Of a stretch of 64,000 nt of DNA, positions 1 to 9,578 are shown in pieces; the stretch's first letter is position 1; every line of letters begins with the position of its first letter. Below the pieces are notes generated by a model that was given only the letters and a program-made list of their open reading frames with translations, was not told where the DNA came from and ran no database searches. This DNA is from Pohlia nutans (taxonomy: Eukaryota > Streptophyta > Bryopsida > Bryales > Mniaceae), in contig CM040101.1 of NCBI GenBank assembly GCA_022496805.1, positions 29,923,529 through 29,987,528 on the forward strand, written 5' to 3'. The position numbers were made by a program, and so were the translations under genes.

Positions 1-1186
1 TGATTAAATGATAAGTGGAGAGGTGATTTTTCCATTTTTTTTGGAGTTTTTTTGGCAAAAATCCTCCTTGTTGTGATGTACAGTTTGTAGGTCTTGGAAG
101 ACGAGGTGCACTACAAGTTTCTTGGATTTTATTAGAAATTTTTTGTATTAGATGGTCTAATTTTGTGCAGGATGTTTGCCATTGATTGTCTGTTAATTGA
201 TCATTTAATAGTATGTTTGTAAGTTCGTTTATCTGAAGTGAATTTTCTTCGAAGAATTCTGTTTTGAATTTTTCAATATTTACCTGTGGGATAGGGTTGA
301 AAATCCTTGGTGGTTTATCTATTGTTGGTGGTGTACAACGGGCTAGTAGTGTATTTGGTGGTATATGTAGAGTTACTGTAGAGTTGGGATCATTGTTTGT
401 GGTTGATGTGTATAGGGCGTTGTTGGGTGTTTTAATGTAATATCCATCTATTAAACTAGTTTGGTTGTAGTTTTGACCACCTTGTCTGGAGTATGAGCTG
501 TTTGTGGGAACGTATGTGAGTTGAAGGTCATTCGTAAATGTACGCCATTCTATATCTTCTGCTTGTGGTGGTGTTGTGTTGTATTCGTTTTGACGTCCAA
601 TTAGGGCTATGTCTCTATTAAAGTCTCCACATAAAATGTATATGTGATTTGGGTGATTTGTGGTTTGTTGTGTTATATTTTGCTGTATTATTGGTATAGA
701 TCTTATATCTTCTTCATGTGATGGCATATAAATGTATATTATTAGCCATGGTTGTAGAGGTCGATTTTTTATTTCTATTATTTGTAGGTATGGTGAGATT
801 TCTGCTGGAGTAGGGATTTTAATGATGTTACCGGGGTATGCATATTTTTTATTTATAAGTGTAAGAAGTCCACCTCTTGCCGGTGTATATAGCATTCTTT
901 GTTGCATGCATCTTGTTAGTGCGTGTGTATTGTTAAATATTAATTTATATTGTGGAAATAGATTTTGTGTGTATTTTGTGGATTTTGTTGCGGTTAGTTT
1001 AGTTTCTTGTATGATGATAATTGCAGGGTTGTTTGGTGTGTTTGATATTAGTTGATGGAAGTTTGGTAGGGCTGTATTTAGTGATGAAGCATTCCATGTG
1101 ATGATGTGTGTTGTGATTTGTTGTTTGGGTTTCTTGAGTATGGAGTATGGGTATATTTGGCAGTGATGGAGGGTGGGAATATTCAT
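1..1186 (-). CDS. LINE ORF2, APE-type endonuclease domain (partial, runs off window)
   Basis: I translated the minus strand from an ATG at 1186 and found no stop for about 395 codons to the window edge. Endonuclease hallmarks appear in family order: TWNASSL (about 1085-1105), IIIIQETKL (about 993-1019), IYMP (about 722-733), GDFNRDIAL (about 603-630) and SLIDGYYI (about 438-462). In APE-type non-LTR retrotransposons this domain nicks target DNA before target-primed reverse transcription. The usual SDH motif near the end of the domain reads NNDPN, so its histidine is not evident. The reverse transcriptase would lie left of position 1. The start overlaps the end of ORF1 by 188 nt in another frame. 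The clade (CR1/L2/Rex-like rather than the plant L1 or RTE types) is only suspected; the endonuclease call is firm. Confidence 0.88.
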   Translation of the reverse strand, partial: MNIPTLHHCQIYPYSILKKPKQQITTHIITWNASSLNTALPNFHQLISNTPNNPAIIIIQETKLTATKSTKYTQNLFPQYKLIFNNTHALTRCMQQRMLYTPARGGLLTLINKKYAYPGNIIKIPTPAEISPYLQIIEIKNRPLQPWLIIYIYMPSHEEDIRSIPIIQQNITQQTTNHPNHIYILCGDFNRDIALIGRQNEYNTTPPQAEDIEWRTFTNDLQLTYVPTNSSYSRQGGQNYNQTSLIDGYYIKTPNNALYTSTTNNDPNSTVTLHIPPNTLLARCTPPTIDKPPRIFNPIPQVNIEKFKTEFFEENSLQINELTNILLNDQLTDNQWQTSCTKLDHLIQKISNKIQETCSAPRLPRPTNCTSQQGGFLPKKLQKKWKNHLSTYHLI

Positions 1187-2003
1187 GTAATGGTTCGTTG
1201 CATTTTAATGTTTCTATGAGTAATTTTTCTGGTAAGAATGAGAATTTATTTGTCATTATTTGTATATTTAGTGATTCATTATTTTGTTTGATGAAATTGT
1301 ATATTTCTTTGTGGATGGTGTTGGGTGGATTAATAATATTTTTATTTGTTTGTATAATTTTTGTGTATGGGTGTGTAGTTATGATATGTCTTTCTGGTGG
1401 ATTTTCTAGTAAAGCCATACGTTCTAAAAGTAATGTTGTCCAGTCTGGTTTTGGAATTTGTATTAATAATTGATCGCATGTATTCATTACGGGGCTGATT
1501 GTGGTGATAAGTGCATATAGTAAACGTGGAGGTGGATGGTGTTGATTTTGGTAGATGTCTCTCGAGAGATGTGGGTAATCGATGATTGTGTCTTGGTGTT
1601 TTGGATGTGTTAAATTTATGGTAGGAGAAAATTGTTTTGCTAAGTGTTGGTATTCTAGTTGTAATTTGATTGTACACGGTATGAAGTACATTTTACATCT
1701 ATTTTTGTGCGTAGATGGGTGTGTATGTAGAATATTAGGCATGGGTCCTGGATTGGTTTCAATGTCACCACTAAGTATTAGTAAAAAGTATAGCGAAAAC
1801 ATTTTGGTTTTGAAGAGATTTTTTTTTTTTTTGCAATTTTTGCTTTGTTGTTTTTTATTTTTTGTGGAGATTGGTTTTATTCCGTGGATTGAGTGTTTTG
1901 TGTTTCTTTTGTATGTTTTTTGTTGTTGTTTGTTGGTGTGTTTATGTGTGTTTTTGTTTTGGCTTTTTCTATTGGTTTTGTTATTCTTTTTTACATTTCT
2001 CAT
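999..2003 (-). CDS. LINE ORF1 with 2A ribosome-skipping motif
   Basis: A 334-codon frame directly precedes ORF2 on the same strand. The first 67 residues are very rich in Lys, Asn and Gln. An internal Met68 then opens a hydrophobic stretch (MFSLYFLLILSG) that runs straight into GDIETNPGP (residues 79-87), followed by another Met. The rest is polar and Pro/Thr/His/Asn-rich, with no zinc knuckle, RRM or clear coiled coil. If translation starts at Met68, the 2A sits at the extreme N terminus, as in reported 2A-bearing APE-type elements of animals. ORF1 proteins normally bind element RNA, but nothing here proves that. Composition is extreme: the coding strand is A/C-rich and G-poor, unlike its surroundings. 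The real start (2003 or about 1802) is undecided. Confidence 0.8.
   Translation of the reverse strand: MRNVKKNNKTNRKSQNKNTHKHTNKQQQKTYKRNTKHSIHGIKPISTKNKKQQSKNCKKKKNLFKTKMFSLYFLLILSGDIETNPGPMPNILHTHPSTHKNRCKMYFIPCTIKLQLEYQHLAKQFSPTINLTHPKHQDTIIDYPHLSRDIYQNQHHPPPRLLYALITTISPVMNTCDQLLIQIPKPDWTTLLLERMALLENPPERHIITTHPYTKIIQTNKNIINPPNTIHKEIYNFIKQNNESLNIQIMTNKFSFLPEKLLIETLKCNEPLHEYSHPPSLPNIPILHTQETQTTNHNTHHHMECFITKYSPTKLPSTNIKHTKQPCNYHHTRN
1743..1769 (-). other. 2A-like peptide motif (GDIETNPGP)
   Basis: This encodes GDIETNPGP and fits the 2A consensus D-[V/I]-E-x-N-P-G-P exactly, with hydrophobic residues upstream as in active 2As. In known 2As the ribosome fails to join Gly to the final Pro and continues, giving two products. 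Here the break would release a short hydrophobic leader and leave Pro-Met at the start of the main product. Confidence 0.85.
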
Positions 2004-2415
2004 TTTATTTAATTGGTTTTGGGCGAGGCCGGTAGGCTGAGCCCACTTAGGATGATTTTTAGGGGTTTTTTGGTGTGTTTGATATTTTTTTGTGTTTTTA
2101 TTTTGAATAGTTGCTTTATTGTATTTTGGATTGGCGGTTATAGGATTTTTATTGTATTTGTGTAAATGTTTTGTTGGTTCAGAAGTCGTGTAGAAGGGTG
2201 TATGTGAGATGTTATAGTTGGCTGTTTTAGTTTTAAAATGTTTTTGGTTTTGTGAAGTTTTCGTATGTTTTGTTTTGTATTTTGTGATTGGTAGGTAGTG
2301 TTTTTTAGTAGGTTTTTTGATGTGTTTGTTTGTTTGTTTGGAGTGTTTATTTGTTTTTGTTTTTGTGTTTTTTTTTTGGTATTTCTAAATACCTTAATGA
2401 GTTGTGTTTATCATG
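2004..2415 (-). other. A/C-rich 5' leader of the LINE
   Basis: Upstream of ORF1 on the minus strand the sequence keeps the G-poor, A-rich composition of the element and has no long ORF. A short GC-rich patch lies at about 2025-2050. This is probably the 5' UTR. The exact 5' end and target-site duplication were not identified. Confidence 0.45.
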
Positions 2416-2441
2416 TTTTTTTTTTTTTTTTTTTTTTTTTT
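2416..2441. repeat. 26-bp poly-T (poly-A on the minus strand)
   Basis: A pure run of 26 T sits between the LINE leader and the next minus-strand gene, about 50 nt past that gene's stop. On the minus strand it is a poly-A tract. It could be the tail of a retroposed sequence or simple slippage. Confidence 0.9.
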
Positions 2442-2490
2442 GTGTAAATACACATATTTTGTGGGCAAACTATGTGATTGTTTGTCCAAT

Positions 2491-4285
2491 CTAGTTTTCC
2501 AACCGTGGTTGTTCTGGGGCCAAGATGGAATCCAACGCTTTCGTTGTCAAATCAAGCGCTTGCAATGTCGCAGCTAGTTGCTTTCTCATTTCTGCCAATT
2601 GGAGTTTGACATGTGTTGTTAAGTTTTTGGTGATTCTCTCTTCACGTACGTCTGCCTCTAAAGACACCTCTTTCTTAAAGTCTTCTATTTCCTTGTGCAA
2701 TTCCGTTTTGAGCTTTGTTGTGATCTCTGATTTGAGCTCTAATTTGAGTTCTAATTTGAGTTGTCCATTTCTTTTGTCCATAGTCGTTTCAACCAATGCA
2801 TCTATGTCATCATGTGTTATCATGCTACTCTTCCCTTTGCTTTGTGGTGCGTTACGTGTTGCGTCAAGTGTGTCAGCAATTGCTATGGAGATGTCACAAA
2901 AGCCAAATTTTTCTTGCTCCTCTTTGGTGGGTGGTATTGCCCCTTATAACCTCTTCGGGTGTGGCGCAAAGTTCACATGTTTGCCAAAAATTTCTACAGT
3001 CTTGCCTACAAATTGTCTATAGACAATGGCGTTGAGACATTGAACATTTGCCGTTCCTTTGTGAAGATCACCTACTTGTCCCGGGAAATAAAATGATGCC
3101 ACATTTAATCCTCCAAGAACCGCTTTGATGGAGTCCTTTGTGTCTTCTATTTTCTTCATTTTGTGAAAACCATACAAACATAACATTGTTGCATTTTTCT
3201 TCTTGAGTTCTTCCTCCGTAAGCCCTTCACCGCGACTCCTTTTCTCTGCTTTGGCTGCTTGTGGTGTGATTACCTGCATCAATTCTTGTTTGTATGGCAC
3301 AAGGTATTGAATGATTCTATTTGCTTGTGTTGGCGTGGTTGAAATGAGCCATCCCCATGTTTCTTCTTTGACCTTTTGTACGCTAGCAGTTTCGTAATCA
3401 TAACCCCGTCTGAAACTCTCAACGAGGACATCTCTCTGCAGCTCATTAGAAGAGATGGAATGGAGTTTGGGATTTTCTATCTTTGCAGATAGCAGAGTGT
3501 TCCTAGCTACAGAATCATAGCATTTGCAGACCTTGCCAAGAGTAGGGATTTTATCTAGCGTGAAGATGAAGGGGCGTAGCCCCTTAAGCAAACCAATCCC
3601 ATCTACTTTGGGATTTTTGAGATGGATCTTAATGGTACCCGTCCAGAATTTAATCTTACTGTTCTTCTCCTTCTCTTTGCATGGAATGTAAATAGGTTCA
3701 GCCATCCCTATCCCCATTTCAATGCCCATGTGTGCTAATCTAGCTGTTGCCATAGTAAATATCTCTGCATGCGTATAGTCCGTGGTTGGTGTGTCAAAAT
3801 AGACCGCTATGTGATAGTCTAGTGAGTCCCGTACCTGGATCAACTTCTGTTTCAAGGGGCAATTGAGTAAGGTTAAAGTGTTGCCCACCTTTGCCATCTG
3901 GCCTCTCGAATGGGTATAGAAGTTGCTTTACATGTGGGAATGCAATCTTGCAAAGTTGGCTCATCTCTTCTGCTTCCTCCTCCGAGATGCCCATATCAGT
4001 AAGGTCTTCTTTTTCCATAGATGGTCTGCAGTCTTTGGCTTTTACACCTTCCTTGATGGCAAGTTTCTTCATAGTAATAATCCCGAGCCAAAAATCACGC
4101 AGTATATCCTTCAATCCGGTTTGAAACTCAGAGTTCTTCCTTTTGCTTGAGCTGCCTCTTCCTTTTTCTTGTGCCTTCTTGGTTTGGTTGGCCTCCTCCA
4201 TGTTGGTGTCCTCTGCCTCTTCCATGTTAGTGTCGGTGGGGCTCCCCATAATGGCGTCGTGTACCGCCTTCCCTCTACTGGCCAT
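2491..4285 (-). pseudogene. Unknown protein with C-terminal coiled coil, broken frame
   Basis: The start is the ATG at 4285, just after a splice acceptor (CAACAG/ATGG); a donor (CATCCAG/GTAAGT) at 4704 implies a 5'-UTR intron of 4286-4704. The N-terminal part has a charged Glu/Lys segment with a duplicated TNMEEA motif. A long mixed alpha/beta region follows (about 3790-2950), then a Lys/Glu/Leu-rich coiled coil (about 2790-2500). The frame breaks twice: a shift between 3794 and 3897, and an in-frame TAA at 2944-2946, after which the same frame stays open to 2491. I do not recognise the family and find no zinc finger, nuclease or polymerase motif. Without the breaks it would be about 600 residues. 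It may be an ORF of a mobile element or a decayed host gene. Confidence 0.6.
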
Positions 4286-4739
4286 CTGTTGAGCACAATG
4301 ATAAATGATTTGGTGTATTTTTAAGATAATGCCTTCATCTCCTCCCTTTTGCGCGTGCAATTGGGCTTTGTAGAGGAAATTAGGGCCTTTATTAATTTGC
4401 TTATAGATTTTACAAGAGTGGTGATTATGTCTATTATAGTTATCAGAGAAAGGTTGAGACTTAATTATGAGCCAAAAGTTGGAACCTAAACAATTATAGA
4501 GCTTATGGGATTTTTGAAAGATATGCGGTGTTTTAAAAGCTTTGAGTTTGCCCAAATGGGTCTTTTTGCTTACAATGAGCAACTAGGTTTGATAGAACAA
4601 TTGAAGCAAAATTTTGGTGATTTGTGATCTAGGGTTATGAGTTTGGTTATAAGAAATAGAAACATAATTATGAAGACAAATTAAGTGGGGGTAAGGGAAC
4701 TTACCTGGATGGACTTGAGGTGGTGTTGGCGTGGTGAGC

Positions 4740-5300
4740 TTCAACTAGTGACTTGAACTGTCGAATCTTGAACTGCCGGTCAGCCTGCCGACCTAGAATT
4801 GCCGAATTTGAGCGAGTTTGGGTGAACTGGAACGACTGCCGATGGACTGCTGTCGATGGGACGACTGCTAGCTTCTAAACTGCTAATGAACTACCGAACG
4901 ATCTGATGGGCTAATGAACTGCCGGGTACACAACTTCAACCGATTTGTTGACTGGAACCGTACACGCCGATCGTTGCTGCTGATCTCTACTGCCGAGCGA
5001 GGATTACTGCCTTGAACTGCCGGTCTTTGTCGATCGCTGCTGATCTCTGCTGATCTCTGCTGCCGATCGCTGCTGTTGATCTCTGCCTGCCTTGAATTGC
5101 TGATCTCTGTTGCCGATCGCTGCTGCTGATCTCTGCGAGCCTTTGACAACTACGATCTGCTGGTACTCACTTCGACAGCTACAAGCTGCAAAACTGCCGA
5201 TTAAGAACACTGCAAATTGCCGATCTCCTGCACTGCCAACTTGCCGATCTCCTGCACTGCGATCTCCTGCACTGCGAACTTTGAGCGATCTGGAGCTTGT
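4740..5300. repeat. Degenerate CTGCCGATC / GCTGATCTCTG array
   Basis: Short units built from CTGCCGATC, GCTGCTGATCTCTG and CACTGCCGATCTCC recur at irregular spacing. The array lies just upstream of the donor of the minus-strand gene at 2491-4705, so it covers that gene's likely first exon and promoter. Its GATCGGCAG core (minus strand) resembles GATCGGACGG in the arrays at 44.7, 58.4 and 61.4 kb. Confidence 0.7.
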
Positions 5301-5410
5301 ACTGCGGACTTAGGGTTTAGGGTACCTGTCGATCTTGGTTATGATCTTGAGCGCAACTGCGGACTTAGGGTTTAGGGTACCTGTCGATCTTGGTTATGAT
5401 CTTGAGCGCA
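5301..5410. repeat. Perfect 55-bp tandem duplication with telomere-like motif
   Basis: 5301-5355 and 5356-5410 look identical by eye. Each contains TTAGGGTTTAGGG, whose reverse complement carries the plant telo-box AAACCCTA. The same GGGTTTAGGGTA string occurs inside the array at 44.86-45.03 kb. Confidence 0.85.
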
Positions 5411-6652
5411 ACTGCTGAACTTCCGATCGCAACTGCACAACTCGGATTTACAGATCTGGTAACTGATCATAAACTGGTAACTGGTCGATCTTGAACTGTG
5501 TGGTGGCAGTGTCGATCTCGAACTGTGTGGTGGTGGTGTCGATCTCGAACTGTGTAGTGACGGTGATGCTTGCTGCGTTGTTGCGATGACGATGATGCTC
5601 GCTGCGGTGTTTGTTGGTGATACTATGTTGGTTGCGATATCGGTGCTGACGGTGAGGGCAGATCTGGTGGTGAAGGCAGATCTGAAAGCTTGAACATCGT
5701 TGTAAATCACTTGCGCCTGTTCCTGCAAGCAAACTAGAGGGGCAAATCTGGTTGCACGCCAAGCTCGCTCCAGATCTGGCGCACACTCTTCCAACACTCT
5801 TACTACTTCCACAGATCCAGATCTACACTTCTACTCTTGCCGCAAGTTCAATCCCTCGTGATTCTACAGCGTTTGGAGAGCTAGGGATCACCCTCACTGC
5901 TCTCGCATCCATATTCAAGCACGCAGGTCTACCATACACCAGCCCGTCACTGCCTCAACACCTGCGCCTCAGTTCTCCATTCTCAAGGGTTGCGTCCACA
6001 CTACATTATCTAGTCAAACCTCATCACTGTATTATACTATATTTGGTATTTTTCTCATATAATATATCCTCAATTGGATTTACACTGATTTTTTCATACT
6101 CATTTAAATGAAATGAATTTCATAAGATTTTTTTTTTTAAATTCTCTTGTAATAGCCATAGTAATTACAAAATACCTAAAATAGTATGAATTTTTAAGTA
6201 AAATTGTAAATAATAGAGATGAACAACAAGGTGTAGGTTGCATATGTCTCAATCTTACATAAAAAGAAACTCAATTGAAAAAAAATCTTTGCAGTGTATT
6301 GGAATATTAGGGTTGTGAACTTTAAAGTGTTGTAAAAAACGAAATTTTAACAATTTTGAAGAGCCGTAAATTGGACTAGAAAGTAGAAGAGAATTCCCAC
6401 ATATTCTTAGTTGGGACACCTATCCTTTGAAATTAGGCACTAGGTGAAAATCAACGTTTGATTGAAAAACAATCAAACATGGCCCCACAAGGCTCCTTGC
6501 ACGCTTGAGGGTTAAGAGTTTTCGAAAAAAACAATTTCGAGTAGAAACTAAACTACATAGGAGTTTGCCACTTGTCATCCTCACTTCCATTGGGAGTGTT
6601 ATGTTCTTAGGAAGCAATGAGAGCGACATGAACCCTAAATCCTAAATCGCTC
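5411..6652. other. Intergenic, no supported gene
   Basis: 5480-5680 has GTGGTGGTGTCGATCTCG-type short repeats. A weak minus-strand ORF (5372-5812) is largely made of them. 6110-6420 is AT-rich. I see no coding domain. Confidence 0.5.
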
Positions 6653-6945
6653 CATTTGGCCTCCCGCGGTCACCCTACGTGTACTCCAGGTCGCCCTATT
6701 GGTACCCATAGCCATCTCTTCTGTACTCTCGGTCGCCCTACGTGTACTCCCGGTTGCCCTATTGGTACCCGTGGTCATCTCTTCTGTACTCTCGGTCGCC
6801 TACCTACCTAGGGTACATTTCATTCGCTCCTTCTGTACCTCGCGATCGCCCCAAGTGTACCCGCAGTCGCCCCATGTGTACTCTCCGTCATCCGTTGTGT
6901 ACTCTCGGTCGCTCCATATACACCCGCAGTCGCCTTATTTCCGGG
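6653..6945. repeat. GGTCGCCC array
   Basis: Repeated units of the type CTCGGTCGCCCTACGTGTAC and CCCTATTGGTACC recur about every 20-80 bp. The same GGTCGCCC motif appears at 11.09-11.15 kb. The array is upstream of the decayed family member at 7.4-8.0 kb, separated from it by a MITE. Confidence 0.75.
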
Positions 6946-6951
6946 TGCTTA

Positions 6952-7282
6952 CACTATAAAAAAACATGGTAGAAAAAAACCGCACTCAAAATTGACTGCG
7001 ATTCTTTTTGCCACGTTTTTGTGTAGGCCCACTACGCATACAGCCACTATTTTTTGCAATTTCCGACTGAAATTTTTGGAATTTGGAGCGTATACTATAC
7101 CGTTGGAAAGGTATTTTCAATACCTTTCCAACGGTATATTACACGCTTCAAAATTCTAAAAATTGTAGTAAAAAATTGCAAACGAAGTTAACAGCCCACT
7201 AAGCGCACATGCACAAAAACGTGGCAAAAAGAGCCGCAGTCAATTTTGAGTGCGGTTTTTTTTACCATGTTTTGTTATAGTG
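6952..7282. mobile_element. CACTA-ended foldback MITE, 331 bp, TSD TTA
   Basis: The element begins CACTATAAAAAAACATGG and ends with the near inverted repeat CCATGTTTTGTTATAGTG. The inner arms (CCGCACTCAAAATTGACTGCG and its complement) also pair, so most of the element is one imperfect palindrome. TTA flanks both ends (6949-6951 and 7283-7285), giving the 3-bp duplication of CACTA elements. It has no coding capacity. Its centre contains CCAACGGTATATTACACGCT, which recurs in the satellite at 49.6-50.3 kb. Confidence 0.88.
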
Positions 7283-7430
7283 TTAAGAAGCCAGGGCAAT
7301 ACACTCCTAAACCACTTTTTGGTTCCTTCTTGCCCTGGTCTTGCGCATTGATGGGTATCAACTGCGAAGTTGCTACGTGCTTGCTCGTGGGCCAAGTGGA
7401 AGGAATACATTCTGGAGGTGGATATCACGA

Positions 7431-7974
7431 TGGAGCCGACGTCATTCGAATGCAATGTACAACTTGACCAAGGTCGGAAGAGGGAGGACAAAGTGTGCAA
7501 AAAGCGCATAGCTATCTTGAAGAATCCAAACATCAAAGTGTTTAAGGAGTAGGAGGCAGAGCCAGAACAATAGAAATTTGCCACGTGCGTGAAGTACGTT
7601 GAGTGGTGCCATATCAATAGACTTTTTCCTCTATGTCGCCACGATATTCACCGTACACACAACAAAGAAAACCTATTTGGGTGCAGTGGTGCACGCATGA
7701 AGAATTCAAAAGAAGATGCGTAGAGGTTTGGAAGGCTATATATCTGGAGGACCATCTCTCCAAGAACGAGGTTCCATACTACTTGGCGAGAATGGTATAT
7801 GTAGAACAAATTTTGGGGAAGCACGTGGATTGGGAGTCACTAAAGTGTTTGCCTATTGTAGTGAACCCTGAACCAGGAGAAGTTCTAGAGGCGTCCGAAA
7901 ATATGCCTCGAGATGGACTTGGGGTAGTATATTGGAGTCGTAAAGCCAAAGATGATGAGGACGTAACTTACTAA
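7431..7974 (+). pseudogene. Decayed member of the recurrent DPGW/KYVK/VDW family (copy C)
   Basis: The 3' half is open from 7633 to 7974 and encodes EEFKRRCVEVWKAIYL, YYLARMVYVEQIL and KHVDW. These match the same order in the copy at 61.86 kb (HFLRRYWEVHDA, YFLMAMVWAEIVL, KDVDW). The 5' half is in another frame and has two in-frame stops (7550-7552 and one about seven codons on). It still shows CVKYVEWCHINRLFPLCRHDI, alignable to CKKYVKMTHLAKLWPRSQMEI in that copy. A frameshift and two stops make a functional product unlikely. The molecular function of the family is unknown. The recent-looking MITE lies just upstream. Confidence 0.6.
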
Positions 7975-8300
7975 ATTAGTCTCCAGATTCTATCGCGGAT
8001 GTTAATAAAAAAAGCTTGGAGGACAAACCATCCAAGGAAATGTATAGTGGAGGTTCTTTGGTTTAAGGAAGATCAGATAGTCTATTGTAACGTAATTAAA
8101 GTCACTTTTAAGGTAGTTTTCTATTGTAGTTTGATTATTGTGTAAAATAAAGATAAGTTAACCCATTGAATATAGGTATAGGGTACATTATTTATCCTAT
8201 CTCTAGTTTCTGTTCATGATTTATGGATGCAACAATACAAATATGCAGTCCCTGTCTTACCCTAGTGTGTTGGCTTATAAACAAAGGCAAGTTTTTAGCC
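7975..8300. other. 3' flank, no gene
   Basis: AT-rich sequence after the family member. It holds no ORF or recognisable repeat. Confidence 0.5.
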
Positions 8301-8309
8301 TGAAGGGAT

Positions 8310-9225
8310 TACAAAACATATAGCTCAAGGCACAATGGTAACTATTTCCCTATTGCAATTGCTCAAGGCATAGTCTCATAGTATTTGCTTATAGCATCAC
8401 TCATTCATCATTCAACCACATGTTAGTATTAAGATATTGTTTATAGCATTGAGTCATTACTTTGCTCTAGACATTTGTTTATCCATTTGCTTATAGCAAT
8501 TAACCAGGTATTGATTTGCTCAATGCAATGTACTCCAACTACATAGCTTTACGCTCGTAATATCGCTTTTAGCGTTATGATTCTCATATTGCTCTAGGCA
8601 GTACTCATATTTATTTGCTTATAGCATTCTTCTCATCAAGTTGCTCAAGGCATTAGAACACCATGTCATATATAGTGATATTCTCAACCACCTGCACAGG
8701 TTGCCAACTCTGGAATTTGTAAATCTTTGCAATCTTTTTATTATACTCATTCACTTATTCACATCAATTATTGCTCAAACGCTTACACTCTGATTACCAT
8801 CAACTATTGTTTAAAGCAGTTACAACATTAATAATTGCTTCTGAGCTTAATTAATTCATTTCACAGATTCAACCAATGAACCAATGACTGCATGCATGCA
8901 ATTTCTAACAACTTAAATAGTTGCTTTAAGCACACACACCCATAAACTTTGCTTCAGAGCTATTACAATCGCTTTAAGCAAATAAACATTGAATCGCTTT
9001 AAGCACATATATTCACAGACTTTGCTTCAAGTTGACTATAATTGCTTTCAAGCACATAGACACTATATTGCTTTAAGCACTAAAATAACAAAATAGCTTT
9101 AAGTTGTGACGTCCAGATATTTCCTCTCACAGGAAATCACAAACAATTGCCCAATCACTGGGACTTATAAACTTCACAAACATAGACACATTGTATCAAG
9201 AAAATTGCTTTAAGCATTCTATTAT
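8310..9225. repeat. Cluster of near-palindromic TTGCTTWAAGCA-type sites
   Basis: More than 20 variants of one 10-12-bp site occur in about 900 bp. They include TTGCTTATAGCA, TTGCTCAAGGCA, TTGCTTTAAGCA, TTGCTCTAGGCA and ATCGCTTTAAGCA, separated by unrelated AT-rich DNA of 15-60 bp. Variants drift along the array: CAAGG and TATAG forms lie left, TTTAAG forms right. This looks like a DNA-binding site cluster or transposon subterminal repeats rather than a head-to-tail satellite. Confidence 0.75.
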
Positions 9226-9578
9226 GATAATTTTTTTTACACAGATTCAAGCAAAGTATATTTGTACTAAAAATTGGAGTCAAACCTCACATCTGCTACT
9301 GCTCCAAGTTCAAAAATAATGAGAGAAAGAAAAGAAAACATAACACATTAAGTACCCTCCTTCAAGCTCCAAGCAACTCTTAAAATCAAAACCGGTCTAA
9401 CCGTCTTAACTTCCTAACCATTTTTAAACTGCTTTGAGATTTGATATGAAAAACTTCAAAAGAGTTCACACTATAATTAAATTTAAAAGTGTTTAGGACC
9501 CTATTTACACTAAAAGAACCAAAAAAAAATTCGTACTAACTTTTTGCGTTCACAACGGACGAACACACACACGATTTC

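Noticed and set aside
1147..2040. Plus-strand ORFs over the LINE (1147-1473, 1582-2040)
   Set aside because: They are antisense to ORF1/ORF2, which carry clear domains. The plus strand is G/T-rich, so its ORFs are hydrophobic low-complexity artefacts.
5372..5812. 146-codon minus-strand ORF
   Set aside because: Half of it is made of GTCGATCTCG-type DNA repeats (PPHSSRST), with no domain; treated as chance coding in a repeat.
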